Origin: UBA5500 sp023622465
GTDB lineage: Bacteria; Bacillota; UBA994; UBA5500
Assembly (NCBI GenBank): GCA_023622465.1
Contig: JAMNZE010000099.1
Coordinates: forward strand, 1-5,293
Direction: 5' to 3'
Length of the DNA: 5,293 nucleotides
Shown here: in pieces, positions 5,261 through 5,293 of the stretch
Layout of the letters: the number at the start of each line of letters is the position of its first letter
How positions within the stretch are numbered: position 1 is the stretch's first letter
Translations under genes and position numbers: made by a program
Notes under the pieces: generated by a model
Seen by the model: the letters and a program-made list of their open reading frames with translations, nothing else
Databases searched by the model: none
Told to the model about the DNA's origin: nothing

Positions 5261-5293
5261 GTGCCTACTCGCAGACCGATGCGTCGCACCAGC
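5261..5293 (+). CDS. Start of an unidentified gene, 3' end beyond the window
   Basis: Eleven codons only (MPTRRPMRRTS), starting at GTG with a strong ribosome binding site. The N-terminus is rich in arginine. It lies 65 bases after the stop of the ABC exporter remnant on the same strand, and I see no terminator between them, so it could have been co-transcribed with the exporter. Too short to assign. Confidence 0.5.
   Translation, partial: MPTRRPMRRTS

Noticed and set aside
1..5293. tRNA, rRNA genes or CRISPR array
   Set aside because: No cloverleaf-type signatures or regularly spaced direct repeats seen on reading both strands.

Overview
The window looks like chromosomal DNA of a Gram-positive bacterium, most likely a Clostridia-like Firmicute. 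The signs are GGAGG-type ribosome binding sites, TTG and GTG starts, an intrinsic terminator, and a Tgt and ABC exporter that read like Firmicutes proteins. The phylum is an inference with moderate confidence.

Layout. Positions 1-912 hold the 3' four-fifths of tgt (queuine/preQ1 tRNA-ribosyltransferase), closed by a clear intrinsic terminator at 944-968. A 72-codon membrane microprotein with a TTG start follows (1006-1224). A gene for an ABC exporter (transmembrane domain fused to ATPase domain) begins at 1382 behind a strong ribosome binding site and a leader hairpin. Its reading frame breaks off at about codon 181 and resumes at about 4047 at the next residue expected for the family. The second half carries four further lesions between about 4190 and 4464, then an intact ATPase domain ending at 5195. 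At 5261 a new gene starts (GTG, good ribosome binding site) and runs off the window.

The roughly 2.1 kb between the two ABC halves (about 1925-4049) is visibly AT-richer than its flanks (for example 17 G/C in 60 bases at 2101-2160 against 41 in 60 at 4861-4920). All its recognisable genes lie on the minus strand. In transcription order they are: a 5'-truncated, decayed membrane-protein gene (4048 to 3644); a short lipoprotein gene seen only after correcting two frameshifts (3553 to 3251); a signal-peptide protein of about 286 residues with one frameshift (3254 to 2392), whose ATG overlaps the lipoprotein stop as ATGA; and an intact 97-residue three-helix membrane protein (2258 to 1965). I recognise no family for any of these four. 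Hairpins follow the first and third genes.

Reading. A fragment of a cell-envelope operon of unknown function has landed inside an ABC exporter gene, and host gene and insert have both decayed. No transposase, recombinase, intron core or convincing terminal repeats are visible, so the mechanism is unknown. Single-base frameshifts may partly be sequencing errors, but the losses of about 30 bases in the ABC gene and the 2.1 kb interruption are harder to explain that way.
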